Below are positions 1 through 11,432 of a stretch of 64,000 nucleotides of DNA, piece by piece. Location of the stretch: assembly GCF_003966895.1 (NCBI RefSeq), contig NZ_AP018449.1, forward strand, positions 503,424 through 567,423. Direction: 5' to 3'. Source of the stretch: Methylomusa anaerophila. GTDB taxonomy: Bacteria; Bacillota; Negativicutes; Sporomusales; Sporomusaceae. How positions within the stretch are numbered: the first letter of the stretch is position 1; every line of letters starts with the position of its first letter. The notes under the pieces were generated by a model. The model was given only the letters and a program-made list of their open reading frames with translations, was not told the origin of the DNA and ran no database searches. The translations under genes were made by a program, and so were the position numbers.

Positions 1-998
1 TTAATGCCGTCGCTTTCATAAATATGGAATTCCTCGGCATGACCGTAATGTAAATCCACCAGTTTACGATACTTTGAGGTAACAGCAATTCGGTAGACTT
101 TAGCGGAATGGGCGGCGTCCGGCGCGGCTTGTTCGCCGCCGGCGCGAAAGTTGTGGGCCTGGTCATTGCCAAGCAATCCGACTGCATCGGCCCGGCACTG
201 CCGGCAGTGCCGCATTTGGGCTATGTCCTCCTGGCAAATATCGCGCAGGATAGTTAAATCTTTCATGCTGGTCTGGGGTAAATTTTCAAACACGCTGCCC
301 GGCGCCGGGATTAAGGGCATAATGTTAGTCATCACCGCTCCCAACTGCTTGACTTTTTTCACAACTTCCACAATATGATTGTTGTTTATGCCATTGATCA
401 TTACAATATTGACTTTTACCAGCACTCCCCGGCCGGCCAAATATTCAATGCCGGCCATTTGATTATGGATTAATATTTCAGCCGCCTGTTCCCGTATATA
501 ATGACGGCCCTGATACCAGACATGGCGGTAGATGGACGCACCGATGGACGGGTTTAGGCAATTGACGGTAACGGTGACGTGGTTGAGCCCCAAGGCAACA
601 ATTTCCGGCGCGTACTGCGGCAGCATCAGGCCGTTGGTGGACAAGCAAAATAGTATTTCCGGCGAGCGCCGTTTAATAAGTTCGACGCTTTCCCGCGTTT
701 GCTCCCAGTTAGCCAGCGCGTCCCCCGGCCCGGCGATGCCCACGACGCTTAAGTTCGGCAATTTGCTTTTTACCCGCAAAAATTTGTCGCAAGCCTGCGC
801 CGGCGTCAAAATTTCACTGGTAACTCCCGGCCTGCTTTCGTTAACGCAGTCAAATCTACGGTTGCAATAATTGCAGCTGATATTGCACTCCGGCGCAACC
901 GGAATATGCATTCTGGCAAATTTATGCTGGGCGTCGCAGGAGTAACAGGGATGTTTGGCAGTGGCTGCCGCCACTTCTTCGGGCGTTTTCAACGGCAT
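1..998 (-). CDS. nifB: NifB, nitrogenase cofactor radical SAM synthase (C-terminus cut by window edge)
   Basis: NifB joins two [4Fe-4S] units with a carbide to form the NifB-co precursor that all nitrogenase cofactors need. I translated this frame by hand: 332 codons are present. The N-terminus has HPCYSCDAQHKFARMH and then the radical SAM cysteines in ECNISCNYCNRRFDC, both diagnostic for NifB. The last visible residues (YRIAVTSKYRKLVDLHYGHA) begin the NifX-like C-terminal domain, and the reading frame runs past position 1. The ATG at 998 has a good GGAGG-type ribosome site. It lies about 70 bases after vnfN in the same direction, so it is probably the last gene of the vnf operon and supplies FeV-co precursor. 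It may also serve a Mo-nitrogenase elsewhere. Confidence 0.95.
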   Translation of the reverse strand, partial: MPLKTPEEVAAATAKHPCYSCDAQHKFARMHIPVAPECNISCNYCNRRFDCVNESRPGVTSEILTPAQACDKFLRVKSKLPNLSVVGIAGPGDALANWEQTRESVELIKRRSPEILFCLSTNGLMLPQYAPEIVALGLNHVTVTVNCLNPSIGASIYRHVWYQGRHYIREQAAEILIHNQMAGIEYLAGRGVLVKVNIVMINGINNNHIVEVVKKVKQLGAVMTNIMPLIPAPGSVFENLPQTSMKDLTILRDICQEDIAQMRHCRQCRADAVGLLGNDQAHNFRAGGEQAAPDAAHSAKVYRIAVTSKYRKLVDLHYGHAEEFHIYESDGI

Positions 999-1069
999 CG
1001 ACAGACCCTCCTTCCCATAAATAATTACAAGCTAGCGTTTTTGCACTTTGGAGCATTTTATCCGTTACG

Positions 1070-2428
1070 TTACTGCTGATTAAACGCCCGCTCATATTGC
1101 GCCCAGTTGATGGTTTTGGAACGAAACGCCGCCTCCCAGCAGTTGCCAACCCTTTCCAGCAGGTTAAGCATTCCTTCATAGCCAAAATACGCTCGGTCAA
1201 GATAAATGTCGGTATTGGCCGGCGCCAGCACATCAAACGCCGTCCTAATGCCCAGTTCCTCCGCCACATACTTTTCCCAGGCCGATCCCAGCACTGCGTC
1301 AACTTCAACCGTGGCCAGCGCTTGCTTAATCTGGTAACCGTCCGCCCCAAACACTACTTTGGGGCGGATGCCCAATGCGTTTAATTCCTGCCCCAACAGT
1401 TTGCGGACGTAAGGCGAGTCCGACTTAATCAACAGCAATTCCGGGATCATCTCCAATTCTTCATACAGCATTCTGACAAGACCAATGCCGATAGTGGCGT
1501 CCGCCACAACCGCAATTTTACAATTGCGGTAGCGGGGAATAATCATCAGCGCCCGGCGGCGCAGGGTGTCAATCACCAGTTCCTCGCCGGTTCGTATTAA
1601 GGCGGCAGCCGCATCTTCCGCGTTAAAGTATGCTCCCAGAGCCTGCAGCCAGCGGGCGGTGTTTTTCAAGCCAACGGGCAGCGGCATATCGGCAAGTATC
1701 AAGGGAATGCCATGGCGTTCCTGGATTTTGCGGGCAAATGTGTGGCCGACGTCATGACTTAACAGGATATTGGCCGCCGCGGTTCCGGCATTTTCCAGCT
1801 CACTCAGGGTAATATCATGGGCCACAACCGTTTGTACGGTTATTCCCATACAGTTCAGGACCGTCTTTACCCAGGCCAGGTCCGCCCGCCAGGTCGGGTT
1901 CAGATTGATTTGAGGCGCGATAATGTTGACAGTGTTTGCTGTCCGGGAAGGATTGGCGGCGATAAACGGCAGCAAAGCTTCCAACCCCAGGTTGGCGCCG
2001 GCGTAACTGTCGCCCCTGAAGCCGCCGGCCATGACCGGTATGAGTTTGGCGCTGATTTCTGGCTGCAGATTGCGGCACAGACCGTTTAAGTCCTCGCCGA
2101 TTATATCCGCCGCACAAGTGCCGATGACAAACATGCTTTTGGTTTTAAAGGACTGATCGGCTTCTTTAATCAAGGCTTTCAGCTTGCCGGAAGCACCCAT
2201 GATGATATCCGCTTCAAACAAGCGGCTGCAGCCGATTTTGCGGCGGGTAAAATCAATTTCGTGATGATCGTAAGCCATGGCGACCGTAGCCGCGCACCCT
2301 TGGGGCGAATGGATCACCATGCTTACATCCCGGATCCCGGCGATAATGCCGGCGACACCTTCGAGGGCGCAGCTCAAAACCGGATCTTTGCTGTGCTGGC
2401 AGTTTTCAAAAGTCAGTTCATCATACAT
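1070..2428 (-). CDS. vnfN: VnfN/NifN-like FeV-cofactor scaffold subunit
   Basis: This 452-residue protein is a nitrogenase component 1-like protein and the likely beta-type partner of the E2N2 scaffold on which NifB-co is matured. The start chosen is the ATG at 2428 (MYDELTFENCQHSKDP), with GAGGAAAGG just upstream; the open frame continues further 5' but only as overlap with vnfE. The ends overlap vnfE by 16 bases, which suggests translational coupling. Conserved features are CALEGVAGIIAGI, HSPQGCAA and FVIGTCAADIIGEDL, with cysteines at the P-cluster-like positions. The C-terminus DRAYFGYEGMLNLLERVGN is typical of the family. N rather than K is inferred because a true vnfK lies upstream and because vnfE-vnfN follow vnfDGK, as in Methanosarcina vnf operons. 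Confidence 0.85.
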   Translation of the reverse strand: MYDELTFENCQHSKDPVLSCALEGVAGIIAGIRDVSMVIHSPQGCAATVAMAYDHHEIDFTRRKIGCSRLFEADIIMGASGKLKALIKEADQSFKTKSMFVIGTCAADIIGEDLNGLCRNLQPEISAKLIPVMAGGFRGDSYAGANLGLEALLPFIAANPSRTANTVNIIAPQINLNPTWRADLAWVKTVLNCMGITVQTVVAHDITLSELENAGTAAANILLSHDVGHTFARKIQERHGIPLILADMPLPVGLKNTARWLQALGAYFNAEDAAAALIRTGEELVIDTLRRRALMIIPRYRNCKIAVVADATIGIGLVRMLYEELEMIPELLLIKSDSPYVRKLLGQELNALGIRPKVVFGADGYQIKQALATVEVDAVLGSAWEKYVAEELGIRTAFDVLAPANTDIYLDRAYFGYEGMLNLLERVGNCWEAAFRSKTINWAQYERAFNQQ

Positions 2429-3933
2429 CGGCCTTTCCTCCTCTGGGCATAAACCGTGCAGTCCGGTAAATTCTGGGCCAGCTTGCTGGTCAGGGATTGA
2501 GCGGAAGACAGCCCGCCGCTGTTTGGGGGAAAGACAATCTGTTTGGTCAGCCAACTGCGAGGCCGCGCCGCATAATCAAGAGCAGTCTTAATGCATTTTG
2601 CCACTTTCAATGCGCCGCGATAGCCAAACCGCGGCCGGTTGAGAATGGCGTTCAAATCCACAAGGGGCACCGGCGGAAAACTGAGGGATGAACCGAAATA
2701 AACGGTTGAGGCCGGATCAACGCCCCCCAAATATTCCAGCAGTTCCCTTTCAGTCTGCTGCATGGATTCATACTTGCCGAACTTGAGCGTTCCCTTAGTG
2801 ATTAAAACTTCCGGGTCAAGTCCTGTTTCCAGCAAATAGTCGATGCTGGTCTGGCGGGCTTCGGTGCTCCAAGGGTGGAAATTGAAAATAACCGGTCGCA
2901 TCTTAAAGTCGCTTTCCAACATATGGGCGATGGATAAGGCTTTGACTGCGTCGTGGCCTTCGACAATTGCCCGTTTACCTTCCAGGTGCCGCCTGGCTTC
3001 ATCCAATTCAGCCTTGATAGCGGCATATTCCCGTTGGATCAAAAGTTCGGCCTCCCGCTCCATGCCCAAATGGACGGCTGCTCCCCGCAGCCATTTTTCC
3101 GTGGCGGCAATCCCATAGGGAAGAATGGTGGAATTAAGAGGCGTGCCGAAAGCATCCCTCATTTCCGTGCCGATGGCGTAGCCGATATCCAGGCAAAGAG
3201 TGCAGTTAACGGCCACACTGGCCGCCTGTTTGATTTCTTCCAGGGTGCAATTGCCGGCGATAATGCTATGAATCCGCGCGCCCATTCCTTCAATCAGGCG
3301 GACCAGCTCTTTTACATCGGTATCAACTTCTGTGCGTTCCGGGCCCAGTTTGCTGCCGACGATATTGACCGAACGGGCCAATTGCCGCTGGCGCTCCGGT
3401 GTCGGCCGGTCCATCAGCTTGACGATTTGGCGGAATACCAGGTCAAAGCCGCTGCGGTATTCACCGGCAAAGCCTTCGCAGTGGATGGGCATAATTTCCG
3501 CCTTAATTTCCGGGCGGGCCTTATCGACAATGGCGTCCACATTATCGCCGATAATGCCGGCGGCGCAGCTGGTGGCCACAAAAATTACCGCTGGCTGGTA
3601 TTTGCCATCCACTTCCCGGATGGCGCTCCGCAATTCTTTTTCACCGCCATAGACAATTTTGGTTTCATCCATATTGGTGCTGACTACCGGCTCGTAAGGC
3701 GCGCCGCTGTTGCGGCAGTTGGTCAGTTTGTAGGCCTGTTTGACGCCGTAAGCGCAACCGCCTGGCCCGTGAGTTATGACAACAGCATTTTTGATCCCGC
3801 TTAATATTTTCATTGCCGTCCAGAACTTGCAGGGCCGGGTGTGGCTGCCTTGCAAGGCGGTTTTTATCTTGCCGGCCTTCACCTGGCTGTAAAGTTCTCC
3901 CAAAGGCCCGTGAAAAACAATACTGTCATCCAT
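2413..3933 (-). CDS. vnfE: VnfE/NifE-like FeV-cofactor scaffold subunit
   Basis: This 506-residue component 1-like protein is the likely alpha-type half of the cofactor-assembly scaffold. Family motifs are HGPGGCAYGVKQAY, STNMDETKIVYGGEKELR and FVATSCAAGIIGDN. The start at ATG 3933 (MDDSIVFHGPLG) has AGGAAG eight bases upstream; a GTG three codons earlier is the alternative. It begins 12 bases after vnfK ends. The C-terminus is longer than I expect for NifE: after the usual FGYRGALKVAKCI segment there are roughly 50 more residues ending in a basic tail (YAQRRKGRCMMN), part of which overlaps vnfN. The VnfE assignment rests on operon position and family motifs and not on a unique residue signature. 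Confidence 0.82.
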   Translation of the reverse strand: MDDSIVFHGPLGELYSQVKAGKIKTALQGSHTRPCKFWTAMKILSGIKNAVVITHGPGGCAYGVKQAYKLTNCRNSGAPYEPVVSTNMDETKIVYGGEKELRSAIREVDGKYQPAVIFVATSCAAGIIGDNVDAIVDKARPEIKAEIMPIHCEGFAGEYRSGFDLVFRQIVKLMDRPTPERQRQLARSVNIVGSKLGPERTEVDTDVKELVRLIEGMGARIHSIIAGNCTLEEIKQAASVAVNCTLCLDIGYAIGTEMRDAFGTPLNSTILPYGIAATEKWLRGAAVHLGMEREAELLIQREYAAIKAELDEARRHLEGKRAIVEGHDAVKALSIAHMLESDFKMRPVIFNFHPWSTEARQTSIDYLLETGLDPEVLITKGTLKFGKYESMQQTERELLEYLGGVDPASTVYFGSSLSFPPVPLVDLNAILNRPRFGYRGALKVAKCIKTALDYAARPRSWLTKQIVFPPNSGGLSSAQSLTSKLAQNLPDCTVYAQRRKGRCMMN

Positions 3934-3945
3934 TTGACTCACTTC

Positions 3946-5717
<1,772 letters not shown>

Positions 5718-5723
5718 GCCGCA

Positions 5724-7139
<1,416 letters not shown>

Positions 7140-7511
7140 CTACAAAATGGCCTTATCGCCTGTTTCTCCAGTCCGCACACGGACAGCCTCTTCCACGGGG
7201 CATACAAAAATTCGGCCGTCACCAATCTGATTGGTCTGATTCACGCTAACAATCGCGCTGACAACCCGGTCGACGTCTTCGTCGGCTACCACCACGATAA
7301 GCAACCGCTTGGGAATAAATTTCATCCCGGCCGTTTGGGCCTTGGCAAGCACTTCGCTGGCTATGCTGAAGCCGCACTCGCCGGCGATTCCCCGCTGTTT
7401 GCCCCGGCCCAACACCGCGAATCCGGTCATCCCCGGATAGCCGATGCTATCCAGCGCCGCCTTGGTAACATTAACCTTGTTGGACCTGATTATCGCAACT
7501 ATTTCTTTCAT
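7140..7511 (-). CDS. nifI2: NifI2, PII-family nitrogenase regulator
   Basis: This is a PII-type protein of 123 residues that in methanogens and some Firmicutes forms a complex with NifI1 and switches component 1 activity off after ammonium addition, with 2-oxoglutarate relieving inhibition. The PII core is visible in GFAVLGRGKQRG, the T-loop region, KRLLIVVVADEDVDRVVSAI and GDGRIFVCPVEEAVRVRTGE. The start is the ATG at 7511 (AGGAGG eight bases upstream); a GTG three codons upstream is less well placed. The longer T-loop stretch (AGECGFSIASEVLAKAQTAG) distinguishes NifI2 from NifI1. It lies between nifI1 and vnfD. Confidence 0.92.
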   Translation of the reverse strand: MKEIVAIIRSNKVNVTKAALDSIGYPGMTGFAVLGRGKQRGIAGECGFSIASEVLAKAQTAGMKFIPKRLLIVVVADEDVDRVVSAIVSVNQTNQIGDGRIFVCPVEEAVRVRTGETGDKAIL

Positions 7512-7602
7512 TAACTCCACCTCCTGCCCGTTATCCGTTCACCTGCCGCTTAATAAGCCGCAGTTCGCGGCGGGCCTTGCCTCGTAAATTTACAAGCACT
7601 TC

Positions 7603-7920
7603 TTACAATCCCTCCAGATTGGTCCTGACGGTTACGGCTTTTTCCACCGCTGAAACAAATATTTTGCCGTCGCCAAAATTGCCGGTATACGCTTTTTTGG
7701 TAATAACATTTACTGCTTCTTCCACATCGTCATCTTTGACGACTATCAGGATCATTACTTTGGGAATTTCATCATAATGGGAGTTGCCAAAGGTAATGCC
7801 TTTTTGCTTGCCCCGGCCGACAACATTCATTTTGGTTAAAGCGCCAAAACCCGCCTCTTCCAGACCGTCCGTGACATCATCGGCTTTTTCCGGTCGAATC
7901 ATTGCCCGAATCATTTTCAT
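7603..7920 (-). CDS. nifI1: NifI1, PII-family nitrogenase regulator
   Basis: This is a PII-type regulator of 105 residues, the partner of NifI2. Visible features are the N-terminal strand MKMIRAMIRPEK, the GRGKQKGITFG segment ahead of the T-loop, KVMILIVVKDDDVEEAVNVI and the C-terminal GDGKIFVSAVEKAVTVRT. The gene follows vnfH by 33 bases and precedes nifI2 by 91 bases, the usual place between nifH and nifD in organisms that use this control. Its location inside a vnf operon points to post-translational control of the V-nitrogenase by nitrogen status, which is inference from the family. Confidence 0.93.
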   Translation of the reverse strand: MKMIRAMIRPEKADDVTDGLEEAGFGALTKMNVVGRGKQKGITFGNSHYDEIPKVMILIVVKDDDVEEAVNVITKKAYTGNFGDGKIFVSAVEKAVTVRTNLEGL

Positions 7921-7953
7921 TGTAAATCTACCGCCTTTCCTAAATGCTTATGA

Positions 7954-8793
<840 letters not shown>

Positions 8794-8885
8794 CTAAAGA
8801 TACGTAATTTAAGATACTTAATTTAATATTTAACAGCCTGTGGCGATTGCAACGATATTTGCGGTCACCTCCCGTGCAAAATAAT

Positions 8886-8916
8886 AAGCCGCCCATCATT
8901 TGATGATAGGCGGCTT
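8886..8916 (-). promoter_or_regulatory. Hairpin in the vnfH leader, possible attenuator
   Basis: On the minus strand this is a 14-bp stem (AAGCCGCCTATCAT with its near-perfect complement, one G-T pair) and a short loop, followed by TTATTATTTT. It lies 108 bases upstream of the vnfH start and inside the predicted transcript. The U-rich tail is interrupted, so it could be a weak terminator used for attenuation or simply a stable leader structure. About 10 bases further on is GGGAGGTGACC, which looks like a ribosome site but has no convincing ORF after it. I cannot match the leader to a known riboswitch class by eye. Confidence 0.5.
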
Positions 8917-9027
8917 TGCCTCAAAAACAGCTGATTAACTTGTTATATTTTTAAACAAATCAACCAATCATTTAAATAAAACAAAACTAAAAAACAATCT
9001 ACCGGTAATGGCAACAGCATCGTTCGT

Positions 9028-9063
9028 TGCTTTAGTTGATATAGTTGTTTTAGATGTTTTAGT
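9028..9063 (-). repeat. Four tandem 9-bp repeats at the predicted vnf transcription start
   Basis: Read on the minus strand the units are ACTAAAACA, TCTAAAACA, ACTATATCA and ACTAAAGCA, with no spacer between them. They begin directly at the predicted +1 of the vnf promoter and run to about +36. Near-one-turn spacing immediately downstream of a -10 box is what a cooperative repressor site would look like. Related A/C-rich strings (CAAAACTAA) occur at 8981-8989 and 9273-9281. Confidence 0.6.
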
Positions 9064-9070
9064 TATCGCA

Positions 9071-9099
9071 ATTATAACACGAGTATTTTGGCAATGCAA
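9071..9099 (-). promoter_or_regulatory. Sigma-A type promoter for the vnf operon
   Basis: On the minus strand TTGCAT (9099-9094) is followed after exactly 17 bases by TATAAT (9076-9071), which predicts a start near 9064. I see no sigma-54 (GG-N10-GC) promoter in the same stretch. Regulation would therefore depend on a repressor, attenuation or an activator acting with the housekeeping polymerase. Confidence 0.6.
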
Positions 9100-9235
9100 T
9101 ATCTCCTGATAAAAATATAATATTGCGATTATTTGAATTCAATCCGCCTAATTTACGCACTTCCAGGCCATAATCAATTAAATTCAGTGTCCAACCATCA
9201 TTTATGATTATTTTTACCAGCTTAGTTTTGTTTAT

Positions 9236-9276
9236 TTTGTTGATTTAATTTTAATAAAACTATTGAAATCAACAAA
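9236..9276. promoter_or_regulatory. 11-bp perfect inverted repeat overlapping the -35 of the divergent gene
   Basis: TTTGTTGATTT (9236-9246) and AAATCAACAAA (9266-9276) are perfect complements separated by 19 bases. The right arm overlaps the -35 box of the plus-strand promoter. Outside the arms the similarity continues (TTAGTTTTGTT on the left, AACAAAACTAAA on the right). The arrangement fits a dimer-binding operator, possibly used for autoregulation of the gene at 9370; the binding protein is unknown. Confidence 0.5.
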
Positions 9277-9291
9277 ACTAAATTGTATAAT
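9263..9291 (+). promoter_or_regulatory. Sigma-A promoter for the integrase-like gene
   Basis: TTGAAA (9263-9268), a 17-base spacer and a perfect TATAAT (9286-9291) predict a transcript starting near 9298 and reading into the gene at 9370. It is divergent from the vnf promoter, with about 165 bases between the two -35 boxes. Confidence 0.65.
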
Positions 9292-9369
9292 TATCAATAA
9301 TACAGCAGCTTCACAATGGCGTGCCGGCGGGGACTACCCGTGCGGCCTATTTTTTTGGAGGTGGTCAGG

Positions 9370-10227
9370 ATGTCGGTCTTGGTTGCAACAAAAACAGCGC
9401 AGGCGTTATCCGGCTTGCCATATATTATGCTGGAAGAAGAATTGTCTTATTATAATCAGCACAAAAGTTGGCCGGACCGGCCACAGGAAAGCATCAACAT
9501 ACCGTCAACCCCTTTGCATCGCCAATTGGCAGCCCTTTGTATGCAATATCCCTATTGGAACGATTACCGCTTGTTAAGTTATTTACAGAAGCGTGGTCAA
9601 AAACTTACTTTAGAGCAGTTAAGACAATTAAAAAATGATTGCCGGCTTGACAGCCGGGAAGCCATTTGCAACACATTGATCCGTCTGGCCGACCGCGCCG
9701 GTCTGGCGTTGAATCCGCAGCAAATCAGCTATATCGAACGGGCAATGCCGGAATATCGCGACCGGGATGTTTCTTCCCGGCGCGCAGGCGAGCTTATCGT
9801 ATACAGCCGGCTGTTCGGGCGGGGAATCGGGGACATCGGCCGGGTCTACGCCCATGTGTTTGCCGATATGTATTCGGGCTGCATTATAGGGGAACTGAAC
9901 CAAGACCGAAGTGTCAACGCCGCTTTACAGCTCTTTGACGCCGTTGTGGCGCCGTCTTTTCAGAACGCGAATCCGCTGGTGACAAATGTTATGCATTCCA
10001 CGCAAGAGATGAACGATTTTAAGAAATGCACGAAGATGGAAGTTTCCCATAAAAATATGAATTGGGTGCCCACCCGTCGCAAATTCGGCGTAATCGAAAA
10101 ATGCGAGCGAGCCGTAATACAAAGCGGTTTTTTTGAATGCGCCGCAAGCTCGTTAACCGTTCTGCAGTCTGCCTTTCGGCATTGGCTTGCCCAATATAAT
10201 CAGGCCGGCGGCCAGCCCATTATTTAA
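9370..10227 (+). CDS. Degenerate rve/IS481-like integrase, probably domesticated DNA-binding protein
   Basis: This 285-residue protein has the layout of an IS481/ISNCY-type transposase: a helix-turn-helix part (about 50-95, HRQLAALCMQYPYWNDYRLL) and an integrase core (about 139-280, including IGRVYAHVFADMYSGCIIGE and FRHWLAQYNQAG). Compared from memory with active relatives, the first catalytic Asp (QDTF) is replaced in GELIVYSRLF, the second (LTDNG) is Asn206 in LVTNVMHS, and only Glu243 (GVIEKCERA) remains. The ORF is intact with a strong GGAGG site before the ATG at 9370, has its own promoter and shows no obvious terminal inverted repeats. This suggests loss of transposition but retention of DNA binding. 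Its position divergent from vnfH makes it a candidate regulator, which is inference only. Confidence 0.72.
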   Translation: MSVLVATKTAQALSGLPYIMLEEELSYYNQHKSWPDRPQESINIPSTPLHRQLAALCMQYPYWNDYRLLSYLQKRGQKLTLEQLRQLKNDCRLDSREAICNTLIRLADRAGLALNPQQISYIERAMPEYRDRDVSSRRAGELIVYSRLFGRGIGDIGRVYAHVFADMYSGCIIGELNQDRSVNAALQLFDAVVAPSFQNANPLVTNVMHSTQEMNDFKKCTKMEVSHKNMNWVPTRRKFGVIEKCERAVIQSGFFECAASSLTVLQSAFRHWLAQYNQAGGQPII

Positions 10228-10262
10228 AAATCAATAAATATATTGACAGGAGTGATTTATTT

Positions 10263-10520
10263 ATGGAAATGCCGGATAGAACCCCGGAAGAAAACCCCAA
10301 TATGGAAGCAGCCACCGAAATATTGACGAAATTGTACAGAATAAAGCTTAACCAATTGCGCGCCGATCATTCCGACCCGGCGGCAACAACCCGGCTCAAA
10401 GCCGAAATGGCCGCAATGCGCCATGAACACAAGATGCTCGCCCGCCCTGAAGTTATCGAAAAAATACTCACGGTTTACGGACAGGAAATGCAAAAATATA
10501 CAACCCAAGCACAGGATTGA
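10263..10520 (+). CDS. Small helical protein of unknown function
   Basis: This 85-residue protein is not recognised. The start ATG has CAGGAGTGATTTATTT upstream, a good ribosome site. The protein is charged and looks mostly helical, with Met- and Ala-rich runs (TTRLKAEMAAMRHEHKMLAR), no cysteines, no signal peptide and no membrane segment. It begins 35 bases after the integrase-like gene and ends before a strong terminator, so the two are probably one transcript. The shared operon suggests a partner or accessory role, but nothing in the sequence shows what it does. Confidence 0.7.
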   Translation: MEMPDRTPEENPNMEAATEILTKLYRIKLNQLRADHSDPAATTRLKAEMAAMRHEHKMLARPEVIEKILTVYGQEMQKYTTQAQD

Positions 10521-10541
10521 AGCCAATTTTACAACGGCTAT

Positions 10542-10573
10542 CCTGAAAATCTAAAACGTTCTCCATTTTCAGG
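10542..10573. repeat. Minimal copy of dispersed repeat family B
   Basis: CCTGAAAAT (10542-10550) and ATTTTCAGG (10565-10573) form a perfect 9-bp inverted repeat. The sequence joins the left end (CCTGAAAATCTAAAACG) and right end (AACGTTCTCCATTTTC) of the longer element seen at 53792-53958, with the middle missing. It sits between the small ORF and the shared terminator. Confidence 0.6.
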
Positions 10574-10579
10574 CAAAAT

Positions 10580-10622
10580 AATAGCCGGATGCCTCTCGTT
10601 TGGAAGGAGGTATCCGGCTATT
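10580..10622. terminator. Bidirectional terminator between the small ORF and fdhD
   Basis: A 16-bp stem (AATAGCCGGATGCCTC pairing with GAGGTATCCGGCTATT, one G-T pair) and an 11-base loop lie between convergent genes. Both flanks are A/T-rich, so it can end transcription from either side. Confidence 0.8.
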
Positions 10623-10628
10623 AGCGTA

Positions 10629-11426
10629 TTACGCCAGCAATATCCGTTCGGAATGAGTATAAATATTGCATCGTTCACCACGGGCAAAACCGATAACAGT
10701 TATCCCCAGTTCTTCGGCCATATCCAAAGCCAGTCCGGTGGGGGCGGAGCGGGCGATAATAACGGCAATATTCATCTTGCTGACTTTTAGGATAATTTCC
10801 GAAGATACCCTACCCGTAAAAACGATAATCTTGTCATGGGTGGAAATACCTTCAAGCAAACAACGACCGTAAATTTTATCAAAAACATTATGCCGGCCAA
10901 TATCGGCGCTAAAGCAAATTAACTTTCCATCTGCCGCTAATGCCCCGCCGTGAACTCCACCGGTAAGCCGAAATACATCCGATTGCTGTTCCAGCAGCCG
11001 GGAGTATGCTACTATACTTGCAGGAGTCAACTGTAAACTGCTGTTAACCGTTCGCGCAGTCAGCACGTCATTGGCAAAGTAAAAAGTACTGCGGCCCTTA
11101 CCGCAACAGGCAGTTAAGTACCGTTTCAAAAATAGCTTCTCGGATATTGTCTCGCCGGCGACTGTTTCCACCTTAACTATCCCCTGCAAGGAATCAAGTT
11201 CCAGGGACTTTATATCGCCGGCCTTTTCGATAATGCCTTCCGACGCCAAAAAACCCGTAACCAGATAGTTCTCTTCCCCTTCGGCAGCCAGCATAGTGAT
11301 TAATTCCTTGCCGTTTAAAAACACGGTAAGCGGAACTTCCTCAACTACCGGCTCCTCCACTGCCGCAGCTTCAGTTCCGTTAAGCTTTATGACCTGATGC
11401 AGCGCTGTTCCCCGCGGTATGTCCAT
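10629..11426 (-). CDS. fdhD: FdhD, formate dehydrogenase sulfurtransferase
   Basis: FdhD carries sulfur from a cysteine desulfurase to the Mo/W-bis-MGD cofactor of formate dehydrogenase, which is needed before the cofactor is active. The protein has 265 residues. Family motifs are YLVTGFLASEGII, TACCGKGRS (the cysteine loop, with adjacent cysteines instead of CxxC), LTGGVHGGAL, ADIGRHNVFDKI, TGRVSSEIILKV and RSAPTGLAL. The ATG has AGAGGTGAACAAAA upstream. It follows pabC by 6 bases and so is cotranscribed with folate genes. No formate dehydrogenase is in the window; in an acetogen FDH feeds formate to Fhs. Confidence 0.93.
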   Translation of the reverse strand: MDIPRGTALHQVIKLNGTEAAAVEEPVVEEVPLTVFLNGKELITMLAAEGEENYLVTGFLASEGIIEKAGDIKSLELDSLQGIVKVETVAGETISEKLFLKRYLTACCGKGRSTFYFANDVLTARTVNSSLQLTPASIVAYSRLLEQQSDVFRLTGGVHGGALAADGKLICFSADIGRHNVFDKIYGRCLLEGISTHDKIIVFTGRVSSEIILKVSKMNIAVIIARSAPTGLALDMAEELGITVIGFARGERCNIYTHSERILLA

Positions 11427-11432
11427 TTTTGT

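Noticed and set aside
2953..3804. A 283-codon open frame on the plus strand
   Set aside because: It lies wholly opposite vnfE, whose protein is clearly conserved. The frame has no family pattern and no ribosome site, so it is an antisense shadow.
8830..8868. A 12-codon GTG leader peptide in the vnfH leader
   Set aside because: The GTG overlaps the only Shine-Dalgarno-like string, so it could not be initiated normally, and it has no run of regulatory codons.
9370..10227. Active insertion sequence
   Set aside because: Two catalytic residues are missing and I find no terminal inverted repeats or target duplication around it.
10629..11426. FdhD loss of function because CxxC is CC
   Set aside because: Adjacent cysteines in a CCGKG motif are, as I recall, common in Gram-positive FdhD proteins, so this is not a defect.
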